From the NCBI GenBank assembly GCA_024138025.1, contig JAMXBD010000209.1, forward strand, positions 248,001 through 312,000: DNA of 64,000 bases, written 5' to 3'. The position numbers and the translations under genes are program-made. The notes beneath the pieces were generated by a model. That model was not told the DNA's origin, ran no database searches, and worked only from the letters and a program-made list of their open reading frames with translations. Positions 1-10,200 of this stretch are shown here, piece by piece; within the stretch, counting starts at the first letter, position 1, and each line of letters starts with the position of its first letter. Source of the DNA: Combretum micranthum (taxonomy: Eukaryota; Streptophyta; Magnoliopsida; Myrtales; Combretaceae).

Positions 1-640
1 TTTTTCAATAATCGTACTTACTTTTTGGCCAAAAAGAGTCTTGCTGAACAATTAGGAGTTCTATTTTGTATGATGTTCTTACATATTTTTATATGTTTTT
101 GGATAGAGATAAGCCGAATTACAGTAGTGTTGTGTTAAGTATTTTTTACCATTAGGTAAGAGTGGTCCTATTTTTGAGATTTTTATTTATTTATTGCTAT
201 TACAATGAGGGATGAGAGGCCAAAAAAAAAAAAAAAAACGAGGAATGAGAGATTCAAAGCCAATACCTTTTATTTGAGAGAATAGGAAAGGTGTCATTAG
301 ACTATAAATACATTTGCTTGGGATTTTTATTTTAAAATAAGAATTTTCTTTATATTTTTTACCCTACAACAAGCTACGAAATTAATAATCCTTTTTTTCC
401 TGAAATATTCATATCACTAACTCATATAACAAAGCTTATCTGGATGGAGGAATAACTCTTATAAATTCCCTTTAAATAAGAATATCATCAAAATCTTAAT
501 CTCTTCAATAACATTAATAATAAGTACGTAACATATTCAATGTGAAATTTTATTTCAATTCTTAACCTATTTAATTTTTCCTATATAAATCATTAATTTT
601 TTTTTCTATGCAATTTAACACTTATCAAACTATTTCTTTT
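1..640. other. AT-rich intergenic DNA, no gene seen
   Basis: I see no coding region, RNA gene or recognisable transposon end here. The stretch holds homopolymer A and T runs, the longest an A run near 223-238, and short random open frames only. Confidence 0.6.
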
Positions 641-649
641 TGTCCAGAA

Positions 650-878
650 AAAGTTCTGAACTGATAATAAGATTAAAATATTATAAGAATGATGCCACAT
701 ATGAGTATTATTATTATTGGAATAAAGATTTGGGCTCAATTCCATGTAAACTTGTTTTTTATATCTCTTGTCTTGAAAAAAAAAAAAAGAATTGTAGCAT
801 TTTGTCGTGTCTAGAAATCGAATCCAGATTTCCCATATAAAAACAATAAGGCTTACCACTACGTCACTATTGAAATTA
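650..878 (-). mobile_element. tRNA-derived SINE, diverged
   Basis: Read on the minus strand, the segment opens with a tRNA-like box A (GTAGTGGTAAGCC, about 855-868) and then a box B-like GGATTCGATTTC (about 818-830), at the spacing expected for an internal pol III promoter. An A/T-rich body with a pyrimidine run follows. This is the usual head of plant SINEs. The 3' end is not sharp and no target duplication was found, so the limits are approximate. A degenerate tRNA pseudogene is the alternative. Confidence 0.5.
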
Positions 879-904
879 TGTTTAAAATACATGATTATTA
901 TATG

Positions 905-2092
905 GGGATAATATCAAATTCAATACATGAACTTTGAACAAAAATTATATTTATACCTAAACTTTAAAGTAATTAATTTAATGCACTGTTAAATTTTTTT
1001 TTGTTATTTTTACTACCTTATTAACATTATTTACTTTATTTTTTTTGACGTAGAAAAGGCAATCTATCAATATTGTAGAGGGTCATTTCAGTAATTGGAC
1101 TCTTGGCCTAATTTAATACCACATGCTGATATTATATGTTGGTTACAGAGCTTAGAGACCTCATCCGATAAAGAATATCATAAAGACAGCTTGGTAGGCT
1201 TGGAATAAGAATCATTGAACCGGTTTATTCTACTCTCGGCCTTATTCAGTTTTCTCATGCGCAAAAAGTAGACTCCAAAAAAAGTGTCTTATATTAATAT
1301 GGGCTTTGTTTTATTAAAATAGGGCTTATATAGATTAAAATAAGTCTTCATCATTTTTATATTAATAATTGACTATTTTAAATGAATAATGGATTCTTTT
1401 ATATTATAAAAGCCTTCAAGCCCATTATAAATCTAGCCTCCTACTAAAAGAAAAAGGAAGCTCCAATTACACCCGCTGAATCATTAGGAAATAATCCAAT
1501 AGTCGCCAGCAGCACTTCATCTCAACCGTTCGTTCAAGTGCTATCCAATAGCTGGTATTAAGTTTCACTATCTATAAATAAAAGGTTTATCCCCTCATTT
1601 TGGATAATTCTGCGTATTACTAAGATTGAGAGCAACGTAAAAAACTCTCTTGAAACTCTTCCAAGAAAGATCAAAGCCTACAATCAATAAAGAACGAGTA
1701 AAAAATAATTGAATCTATCCAATTTAATCTTCTATCACGCTCGAGCACTTAAGAAACCGGGCTTGCCTATTCCTCCTTTCACATCTCTTCCTACAACATC
1801 TATACACGTGTCATCAGTTGAAAACTTTTCTTAAGTCGATCAACACGTCTATCGTATGTGACGGCTAGTTGCAGCAACCCCACCATACAAATACTAAAAG
1901 GTATTAAGAGAAGTAATGAAAATTTAATGATAGACTATCCTTTTCGTATAAAAAAGCAAATCAAACGATATTAATTATTAAGTATATATTTAACATAGAT
2001 ATAGAAAGTTTAATTGGGTATTAAATTAATTATTTAAAAATTTAGGTACAAAATTAAATTTTTATAAAAAAATTCAAATACCAAATTTCACA
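905..2092. mobile_element. MITE family M1, copy I, split by a solo LTR
   Basis: The left part (905-1073) and right part (1890-2092) are the two ends of a foldback element also present at 22560-22908 and 34730-35078. All copies open with a version of ATCAAATTTAGTATCTGAAC and close with its inverted counterpart (for example CAAATACCAAATTT near 2078). The middle of this copy is occupied by an 816-bp LTR. Removing the LTR brings the two halves back to roughly the length of the intact copies. No open frame is present. Confidence 0.6.
1074..1889 (+). mobile_element. Solo LTR, family L1, copy 1
   Basis: The unit opens TGTAGAGGG and closes CCACCATACA, the TG...CA ends of an LTR. It is flanked by AATAT on the left and AATAC on the right, a 5-bp target duplication with one mismatch. 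A second copy lies inverted at 43386-44119 and matches along its whole length. A TATA box (TATAAATA, 1573-1580) sits upstream of a shared leader-like stretch, as expected for an LTR promoter. No internal retrotransposon region or second LTR is attached, so this looks like a recombination-derived solo LTR. Superfamily cannot be assigned from the LTR alone. Confidence 0.75.
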
Positions 2093-2578
2093 TTTACTTC
2101 ATAATATACAAGACATGATTTCAAATGCCTAATGTTCTTTTTATTCAACTGGTCCTATTTTTAAATTTTTTTTTTAATATCCTTTATCCTTTTTTTCTAA
2201 TGAGTTTAGTTGAACCAAATTAAACCATATTAAGTTTTATTTTGATTCAAGCTTGAATTCAAAATTAAAGTTAAATTTAAATTTTCAAGTTTAACTCAAA
2301 CTTGAAATCAATGGGTATACTACTATCCAAGTGTTTTTTTTCCCTCAATGATTTTATAAAAAATAAACAATTCGACTGGTAACTTTTTTCAATTTTTTTT
2401 CCTTAAAAAAAATAGCTCATGGGTTTTTTCTAACTAAAATAAATTGGCTCGATTTGGCTCAAAAAATATAAAGGGAAAAGATATGAAGGAATAATATTAA
2501 TTTTTCGAATTCAGTTAGATTGGCCTTCACACGCCAATATGCTGCTCGCCCCAAGCGCATCATGAGTGTCAACAAGAA
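2093..2578 (+). promoter_or_regulatory. Upstream region and leader of the PPR gene
   Basis: This AT-rich stretch precedes the PPR start codon. A weak TATA-like AATATAAAG occurs near 2466. Two short upstream reading frames close to the gene (2539-2565 and 2562-2582) overlap each other and the main start codon through shared ATGA. No transposon end was recognised. The transcription start cannot be placed from sequence, so whether the small frames are in the mRNA is unknown. Confidence 0.4.
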
Positions 2579-2582
2579 ATGA
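2539..2582 (+). promoter_or_regulatory. Two chained upstream ORFs overlapping the PPR start
   Basis: Frame one starts with ATG at 2539 and has eight codons; its TGA overlaps a second ATG at 2562 in the four bases ATGA. The second frame has six codons and its TGA overlaps the PPR start codon in another ATGA (2579-2582). The three starts therefore lie in a stop-start chain. If transcribed this would favour reinitiation control of PPR translation. That is inference; the mRNA 5' end is unknown. Confidence 0.4.
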
Positions 2583-4906
2583 TCACCAAAAACCTGAAAC
2601 CAAACCTTCATTTCCTCAAAATCAGCCCTAAATTCATCTCCGTAGCAACTCAATACCCACAACCTTTTCCCGACAACGAACATATAATCGCTTCCCTTTG
2701 CAAGCAAAACCGTTACAGAGAAGCCCTTGAAACATTCGAGACTCTTGTCAGCAACAACAACACTCCCATATTAAACCCCACAACTTATGTACACTTAATC
2801 TGTGCTTGCTCGAGTTTAAGATCGTTACAGCATGGACGCAAAGTCCACGACCACATCAAATCTTCCAATATCCAACAGAACATCATCCTCGAAAATCATG
2901 TCATCAACATGTATGGAAAATGCGGGTCCTTGGTTGATGCAAGGAAGGTGTTTGATGAAATGCCCCAGAGGAATCTGGTGTCTTGGACTTCGTTGATCGC
3001 TGGGTATTCCCACAATTCTCATAATTTCGGTGCGGTCGAGCTCTACCATGAAATGGTAATGTCGGGTTTTGTGCCGGATGAGTTTACTTTTGGGAGTGTA
3101 GTGAAAGCTTGCCCGGGTTTGGGGGATGCGGGTTTGGGAAGACAACTACATGCCCATGTTGTTAAGTCGGATCATGGTTCGGGCCTTATAGCACAGAATG
3201 CTCTTATAGCAATGTACACTAAGTTTGGTCTAGTTGGTGATGCTTGGAATGTGTTTTCTCGCATGGTGGTGAAGGATTTGATTTCATGGGGATCGATGAT
3301 TGCGGGGTTTTCTCAGCTTGATATGGAGATAGAATCTTTGAGTTATTTTAAAGAAATGCTTAAACAGGGGGTTTACGAGCCAAATGAGTTTGTATTTGGT
3401 AGTGTCATCAGTGCTTGCAGCAGACTACACCAGCTAGACTATGGAATGCAAATACACGGGATGTGCATAAAATTTGGACTTGGAAGTAACAAGTTTGCAG
3501 CTTGCTCACTTTGTGACATGTATTCAAAATGCTGTTCTTTGGATGCTGCAGTGACAGCGTTTCTTCAAATACAAAGGCCTGATGTGGTTTCCTGGAATGC
3601 CATTATGGCCGGATTCTCTAATTATGGATATAGTAATGAATCCCTGTTATTTTTCTCTCAAATGAGGCATATGAATCTGTCTCCCAATGAGATTACCATT
3701 ATCTCTTTACTTTCTTGTTTTACGCATTCTCTTTCTTGCCAACAGGGTATGCAGATGCACTGCTACCTTATTAAGATGGGTTTAGATTCAGGTGTTCCAG
3801 TGCGAAATGCAGTGCTCACAATGTATGTCAAATGTTCAAACCTTTCTGAAGCTTTCAAAGCCTTTGAAGAGATGAGGGACGATGGAAATTTAGTTACATG
3901 GAATTTGATTCTTGCAGCGTGCATGCAGCACAACCAACCGACAGACGCATTCAGACTGTTCAAATTGTTGCTTGTTTCCAAAATGAAACCTGACTACATA
4001 ACTTTAACTACTATACTTACAGCTTATGCTGATATGGCATCTTTAGAAATGGGGAAGCAGGTTCATTGCTACACAATAAAGACAGGACTGTTTCATGATG
4101 TTTCAGTTGTAAATGGGCTTATTGACATGTATACAAAATGTGGATCCCTTAAAATTGCTGAGAACCTCTTTTATTCTATTGAAAATCCTGATGTTGTTTC
4201 CTGGAGTTGCTTGATGGTGGGATATGCACAGTTTGGCTATGCTGAGGAAGCTATTAATCTTTATAGAAGAATGCAAAGTGTTGGAATAAAGCCTAATGAA
4301 GTTACCATGGTTGGGGTACTAACAGCGTGCAGTCATGTGGGGCTTGTGGATGAAGGGTGGGAACTGTACAGAACCATGAAAATGAAGCATGGGATTGAAC
4401 CAACTAAAGAGCATTGTACTTGTGTAGTTGACATGCTTGCTCGTGCTGGTTATTTATACGAAGCCAAGGAGTTCATTAGTCAAATGCCATATGATGGTGG
4501 CCTTGTTATGTGGAAGGCTCTATTAGCAGCCTGTAAGACCCATAAAAATGTTGAGATTGCAAAATGGGCTGCTGAAAATATTTTGAGACTTGATCCCTCC
4601 AATTCTGCAGCTCATGTGCTACTTTGCAACATAAATGCTTCTTCTGGCAGCTGGAGAGAATTTGCAAGATTGAGAAGTACTATGAAGGACCAGAGTGTGA
4701 GAAAAGTTCCTGGCCAAAGCTGGATTGAAGTTCAAAACCGGATCCATGCATTCTTGGCTGAGGACAATCTGCATCCTGAAAGAGAGAAAATATATGTAGT
4801 GATGGAGGAGCTATGGCTACAATTACTTGATAATGGATATGTCCCGTTTCAAGATCAACAATTACACAGACAAGTGCTAGTGGGACATGAATGTGACAAC
4901 TTGTAA
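2579..4906 (+). CDS. PPR protein, PLS class with E-type C-terminus, probably mitochondrial (At3g53360-like)
   Basis: The product is 775 residues encoded in one exon. Plant PLS-class PPR proteins bind single-stranded organelle RNA, one base per repeat, and most act in C-to-U editing. Residues 1-30 are basic and hydroxyl-rich with few acids, consistent with an organelle presequence. From about residue 35 to 640 tandem P, L and S motifs follow one another, marked by recurring phrases such as MYGKCGSLVDARKVFDEMP and LVSWTSLIAGYS. The C-terminal region (about 640-745) has E and E+ type motifs (GQSWIEV, HPEREKIY) and no DYW deaminase, so editing would need a DYW partner in trans. From memory the whole chain resembles Arabidopsis At3g53360, and the length fits. 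The start is the first ATG of the frame and gives a presequence. The frame is unbroken, so the gene is probably functional. The RNA target is not known. Confidence 0.93.
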   Translation: MITKNLKPNLHFLKISPKFISVATQYPQPFPDNEHIIASLCKQNRYREALETFETLVSNNNTPILNPTTYVHLICACSSLRSLQHGRKVHDHIKSSNIQQNIILENHVINMYGKCGSLVDARKVFDEMPQRNLVSWTSLIAGYSHNSHNFGAVELYHEMVMSGFVPDEFTFGSVVKACPGLGDAGLGRQLHAHVVKSDHGSGLIAQNALIAMYTKFGLVGDAWNVFSRMVVKDLISWGSMIAGFSQLDMEIESLSYFKEMLKQGVYEPNEFVFGSVISACSRLHQLDYGMQIHGMCIKFGLGSNKFAACSLCDMYSKCCSLDAAVTAFLQIQRPDVVSWNAIMAGFSNYGYSNESLLFFSQMRHMNLSPNEITIISLLSCFTHSLSCQQGMQMHCYLIKMGLDSGVPVRNAVLTMYVKCSNLSEAFKAFEEMRDDGNLVTWNLILAACMQHNQPTDAFRLFKLLLVSKMKPDYITLTTILTAYADMASLEMGKQVHCYTIKTGLFHDVSVVNGLIDMYTKCGSLKIAENLFYSIENPDVVSWSCLMVGYAQFGYAEEAINLYRRMQSVGIKPNEVTMVGVLTACSHVGLVDEGWELYRTMKMKHGIEPTKEHCTCVVDMLARAGYLYEAKEFISQMPYDGGLVMWKALLAACKTHKNVEIAKWAAENILRLDPSNSAAHVLLCNINASSGSWREFARLRSTMKDQSVRKVPGQSWIEVQNRIHAFLAEDNLHPEREKIYVVMEELWLQLLDNGYVPFQDQQLHRQVLVGHECDNL

Positions 4907-7248
4907 CATTGTCGTTCTCGAGCATAAATATGACTTGTTAGGTCACCTGAGTCCATGTGAATGGGATTTCATTGACAGCTATGGTTGGACATGAAGGTAT
5001 GCTTCTATTTGTTAGCTGTTTGGCCATTTCTTGTTTTGGGTTGAATATCACTTTGATTAGCTTTTTTCAGCATTTTTACTTTTTTAATGCCAAATACAAT
5101 AAAAGAAACATGCAGGACAATTCGGGAGGTAAACACTAGTAGCAACACACTTGTAAATCTGCAAATATGTTGTATATATGAGACGGTCAATCATGATCCG
5201 AGGACATGTAGATTTTAAAGCACCCATAGGCAGTTGGGTAGAGGGTTAGCTTGAGTTTTCTATATGGGCATATATATTGGTGAGGAAAAGTTCTCTTATC
5301 TTGGGTTTGCACCAACTAGGAATAAATCCTTCATTAGAACATGGAAATTATTGCTTAGGATTGGCAAAGGACTGATTTTTCTTCAAGAGTTAACGCATCA
5401 CCTGTACATGTCTGTGTGTTTCATCGTCTATTCAAAGTAAGTTAAAAGTAAAAAAAAAAAAACGAAAAGGAATTTAGAGGTTTTTGGGGGGTGGGAACTT
5501 AGACATTCTGATTGCCACTTTTATACAGGGCTAAATTTTCTGCTGCCTTCTACCACAAAATCCCGTTCAAGCCTTTTTCAACCCTCAAGGCAACCATCTG
5601 GTCCAGGTAATCTCATGTCCTCTTGATTTCCTTTTTTATTATTTTGGTTTTGCGTTCATGGATTCCCTTGTCTCTGCTTATGTTATCTTTTATCTGCTGG
5701 GTTTTTGGTGCATCTGACAGATGTGTGTTTGTTGGCAACGTGGCATATGGTGGGTGCGGTCAGATTGTGCTGTTTTTGTGGCCTAGGTTTATCAGTGCCT
5801 GTGGCTTCTTTACGTTGGGCAACAAGAGAGGCCAAGCAGTGAAGACTGGGAACTTTCTGGTCTCAAAAATCCGGAACTTATTCCTGCAAGAAAACACCTG
5901 TTATAGATCTAATCCTGCCATATCAAGAAAGAGAATTGATCCTCTAGGAAAATGAAAATCACCTATGGCGATGTTTCCTTGGATGGTTTTGGTACAAGTG
6001 TTCATCCACCCCACTTCTAACATCGGGAGTATCTTCAAACATACAAGAGCTTCATCATAATCAGATCCATAAGTTCATAGCCATAGATGCCTCACCAAAC
6101 CGATGCCTGAAGTTTGGACTCCATTAATGCATATTAAAAATGTTCAAAACAGTCATCTCCTGGAAATTGGAATTGCTTTGCATATAAGTTTGAAGCCAGT
6201 GTATACCACACCCAAGGCACCCTAATGCTATGCTGAATCGATGCTTCACCCAAAGCACCCTAATGCTGCGCTGAATTGATTGCATTCTGTTATTTAAACC
6301 TTTTCATAGAATGACACTGGATGTGAGGGTCTTCTTGTAGTGAAGGAAGAGGCAGACCATCCCAGTGCACCTTGAATATCCTAGTGGCCCCTGATCTCCG
6401 GTAACCGTTGCAGCTCAAAATGAACGGATAGCTTCAGGTGTATTGCTGAAGATAAAAGCAAGATGCCGTGCTTACTGACATTGAGACAGGTTATGTTCGT
6501 TGGAATGAAATTCCAGTAAAAGCATGCATGCTCGAATGGCTCAATGTAATACAAATTATTGATGTTATTATGTATGGACAAGTGGAATCAAAAAGAGAGA
6601 AGATGCAAATCATCTTCAAGACTTCAACTTCTATGAGTTCTATCTGTCTATCCCATGAATTACTAAATATTTTGAAAAAATCTTAGTCCATCTTTTCCCC
6701 CTTGATTTCCACCATTACATACAAGCCAAGCAAATATGAATTGAAAATAAAAGAATAACAAAAAAAATTTAAGTTTTATTACATTTTGTGATCCGAAAGC
6801 TGGATGCTGCAGTAAGTAAAAACCACTCGACTGTGGTCTGATAATTTGAATACTAATAATCATAGCTCAAGCCTCTAGGCTAGTTTCTCAGTATGAAATT
6901 TGCCGACAGACGCAAGGACCTTAAAACAGAAATATACGATGACATTACACAAATCACCGTCTTTTAATGCCTGGACGGAATAGGAATCATCCTATAAGCT
7001 ATCAACTTCACGAACTGCAATTTGAAAATTCAGAACGCAAAGTACAGAGAAAGCCAAAAATCAAGTAATGCCCTGGGCCTACTTGTTGCAAGAGGGGGAA
7101 AAAAAGACAGGCAGATTCCGCTTAAAGAAGAGAGAAGGGCACTTCGCCACATTTAGAGATGCCCTCCCCCCCCAACAAGTGTATAATTGATCAAGGTCGA
7201 TCTAGAAAGAAGGCGAGATCAGTTAGTAAGCTTTTGAAAGAGGCCTTT
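4907..7248. other. Convergent intergenic region and 3' UTRs
   Basis: The PPR gene ends at the left edge and the helicase gene ends at the right edge, so their 3' UTRs face each other. Candidate polyadenylation signals are AATAAA at 5098-5103 for the PPR gene and, on the minus strand, AATAAA at 6775-6780 for the helicase. Base composition is less AT-skewed than in the transposon tracts, and a 110-codon open frame at 5623-5955 has no recognisable domain beyond a short RNP2-like phrase. I see no transposon ends here. Spliced 3' UTR sequence is possible but not demonstrable. Confidence 0.45.
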
Positions 7249-10200
7249 TCATTCTGTGTCATCTTTTGGTTTGGTTGAAATGGAATCTCTTTGTGGCCGA
7301 TGTCTCTTCCACTTCTTCTTCGGCAATGACATTATCCAAGAGGGAACTTCACACCCTGAAGCGGTCATTACATTGGCTATATTGCGCAGAAATGGAATAT
7401 CATCTTCCGTGTAAAAGGTGATAGCTTCTCCACTCCTTCCTGCTCGGCCAGATCGACCTGTCGATGCATCAAGAAAACTTGGTCACATTCTAGTCTTGAG
7501 TCTAAGCAACAGTACGGAAGGAAAATACCAGCATCATTTTCAATAAATTCCTGAAATTAATCCAAGATTCAATTATACATCCAACTATCCATTCACACCA
7601 AAAATCATGTGAATTTGTAGTTGCTTACCTACACACAGCAGTAGTTAAATTTTCATTAATATTGATACAAACCACATATAAGATCTAGAAGGATGTATAT
7701 CTCAAACATTGCCTGCCATAATTAATCCCTCAAGAAAAAATACCAATCTTTTTTATAGTTTCAACATTGTGAATAGTCTCAGATATTACCACATTGCACA
7801 ATTCTCTTAAAAAGTAAAACACACACAAATTTTTTTTTAATACTTGGCACAATTCTCTCCAAATATAAAAAATACACACACAAAAATTCTTAACACTTGT
7901 ATCTTAACTTAGACAAATTATCAAAATAATTCAACATCAACTGTCCACATAAGGCAGAAAACCATTTGTCACATTATGTTTCATAAACATTTAAAATGAA
8001 CTTTGCATACACAGAAAAGATTTTTTGATGGTTAACTATTGAGTATGTTATATGGACAAGGAACTTTGGTTTCTTAAGTTAATTTCTAATGCTTGGGAAC
8101 CATTTTTTCACATTCTTAAGTTAATTTCTAATGCTTGGGAACCATTTTTTCACATCAGTGATGCATATTTCTCAAGATTTACTCTTTCCTTTTTCCAGAT
8201 AGGAAGGAGAGAGGGGGGCTTCAACCTTCTCACAAGACTGGCATCATCATACCAATATGACTGGGCTTAACAACTCCAAAGATATGTCGCGTAATGGTAT
8301 GATACAAACGTAATAAAATTTGAAAATGATTGAACATACCAATCCTGTGAATATAAGCTGCTGCAGAATCAGGGAAATCATAATTAATGACACAATTGAC
8401 ACCTTTGAAGTCCATCCCACGAGCAATAACATCAGTGGCGATCAGAACCCATGTTTTTCCAGCCCTAAAATCATTGACAGCATTTTCCCGCTGCATAAGA
8501 GTAAGAGAGTAAGTGAAAAGATGGTATCTCTTGACAAGCATGAAACATGCAGATAGCAGATGCAGATCCCACGATTAATACATTTACTTGAACTGAATGC
8601 ACATAAGCTTCCACCTAGACTAAGATTTCCTGGAATCCATATACTAGAGATCTTTGTGACAGAGCATCCTCAATACAATTTTTTTATGAACATCATTCCT
8701 TAATCATACAAATTTCAATAGATGACCACTTCAAACACATTTGAAGTTTGTGACTCCCATGTGGTAAATGACAATATTTATTGTATTCAACAGCACAATC
8801 AGGACCACTTCCCATACCATCCTCCTCATTCTCTTACCAAAGGCATAGCAACAGATAATAAAGAAAGTAAATTTTTTTGGGTAAGGTCAGATTAAAAGAA
8901 AAGGAACGATAAATATATAAAAAAAGGTAGATCACCTGTGATTGTGACAGATCAGAGTGGATCACACTAGCTCTGACATTGTCATATGCCAGCTCCCCAT
9001 AAAGTTCTTTGGCCCGCTCCTTACTTTGCACAAAGATTAGAACAGGTGGGTTCAAGCTCTACACACACATTAAAGGGTAGCAAAGTTTAATATATTAAAG
9101 TTGCAAGTTTAATAAGAACTTACTGGCCAAACACCATCAGATGTCAAGCAAGTGAAAAGCTAACTACCAAGTTACATGTTGGCATATGATGCTCAAGATA
9201 TAATTTTCTTATTGGATTCCAGATCCTAAATAGTTGTAATAAAGCCGTGCTGATTTTGCAGTGAACATTGACCTCAAATTGCAACAAGAATTCGATCTCC
9301 ATAAACCACAAAACAAAATATATACCATAGTGAGCAGAAACAAACCAGATTTGTCTTAAACCACAAACCTAAGAAAGAAGAAAAGTATAAGAAATTGATC
9401 AAACAGTTTTCTAGTAAGTACCAGGGCACATGAAGGGAATCATCAAAATGCATGCAGAAATTTAGTCCGTATACCCTCTATTTACCATATATAAGCAGTA
9501 CAGAGTATACCTCTGCAAAGCTCTGGCGTAGAGCAAGCAATTTCCCCTCCTCGCTTCCAGCAAAAACCAACCTTTGCTTGACCGTTTCAGAAGCAGTATT
9601 CCTGTCAAACAGCACATGATATGATGAACAACAAGATAAAAGGGGGGAGTATGTTGCAAAATTTATATCACGTACTTCCTCCCAACAATAACTCTGACGG
9701 CATCATGCATTATTGTGCGAGCAAGCTCCTCAACAAAATCAGGTAAAGTAGCACTGAACAATGAACGAGTTATTGAAGGATTTGAACATGCTTTGACAAC
9801 AGCATCAATCTGCTTTACCAAGCCAAGTTCAAACAGCTTATCTGATTCATCCAAGACGAGATACTCAACCCTGTATATCAGCAAAAATGCAAGTTACATG
9901 GAATCCCAATGATTCGTTAAAGCTAGTGCTACCATCTATATGATACCTGAAGGGCAATCATTGAACTATTGAGGCAGTCAAATAAAAGATGCATGTGCTT
10001 TTTACATGGTTCTCAATAATTTATCCCTTTTTGAATAAAAAACAATAACTTGCTGTAAACATGATAGCTCATACTTCTTCTTCTTCTTTTTTTAATTATT
10101 TCAAGTAATTCCATTAAAACGGACAGAATGGAAAGAGAAACTACCCATTATAGGTAGCATCAGTGTTAAGGAGGAAAATTTGTAGAACACTATGTACAAA

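Noticed and set aside
5623..5955. 110-codon open frame with a phrase CVFVGNVAYG like the RNP2 motif of RRM proteins such as CstF64
   Set aside because: The residues after the motif do not follow the RRM pattern and no RNP1 motif appears; a single short match in a long open frame is not enough to call a gene or pseudogene.
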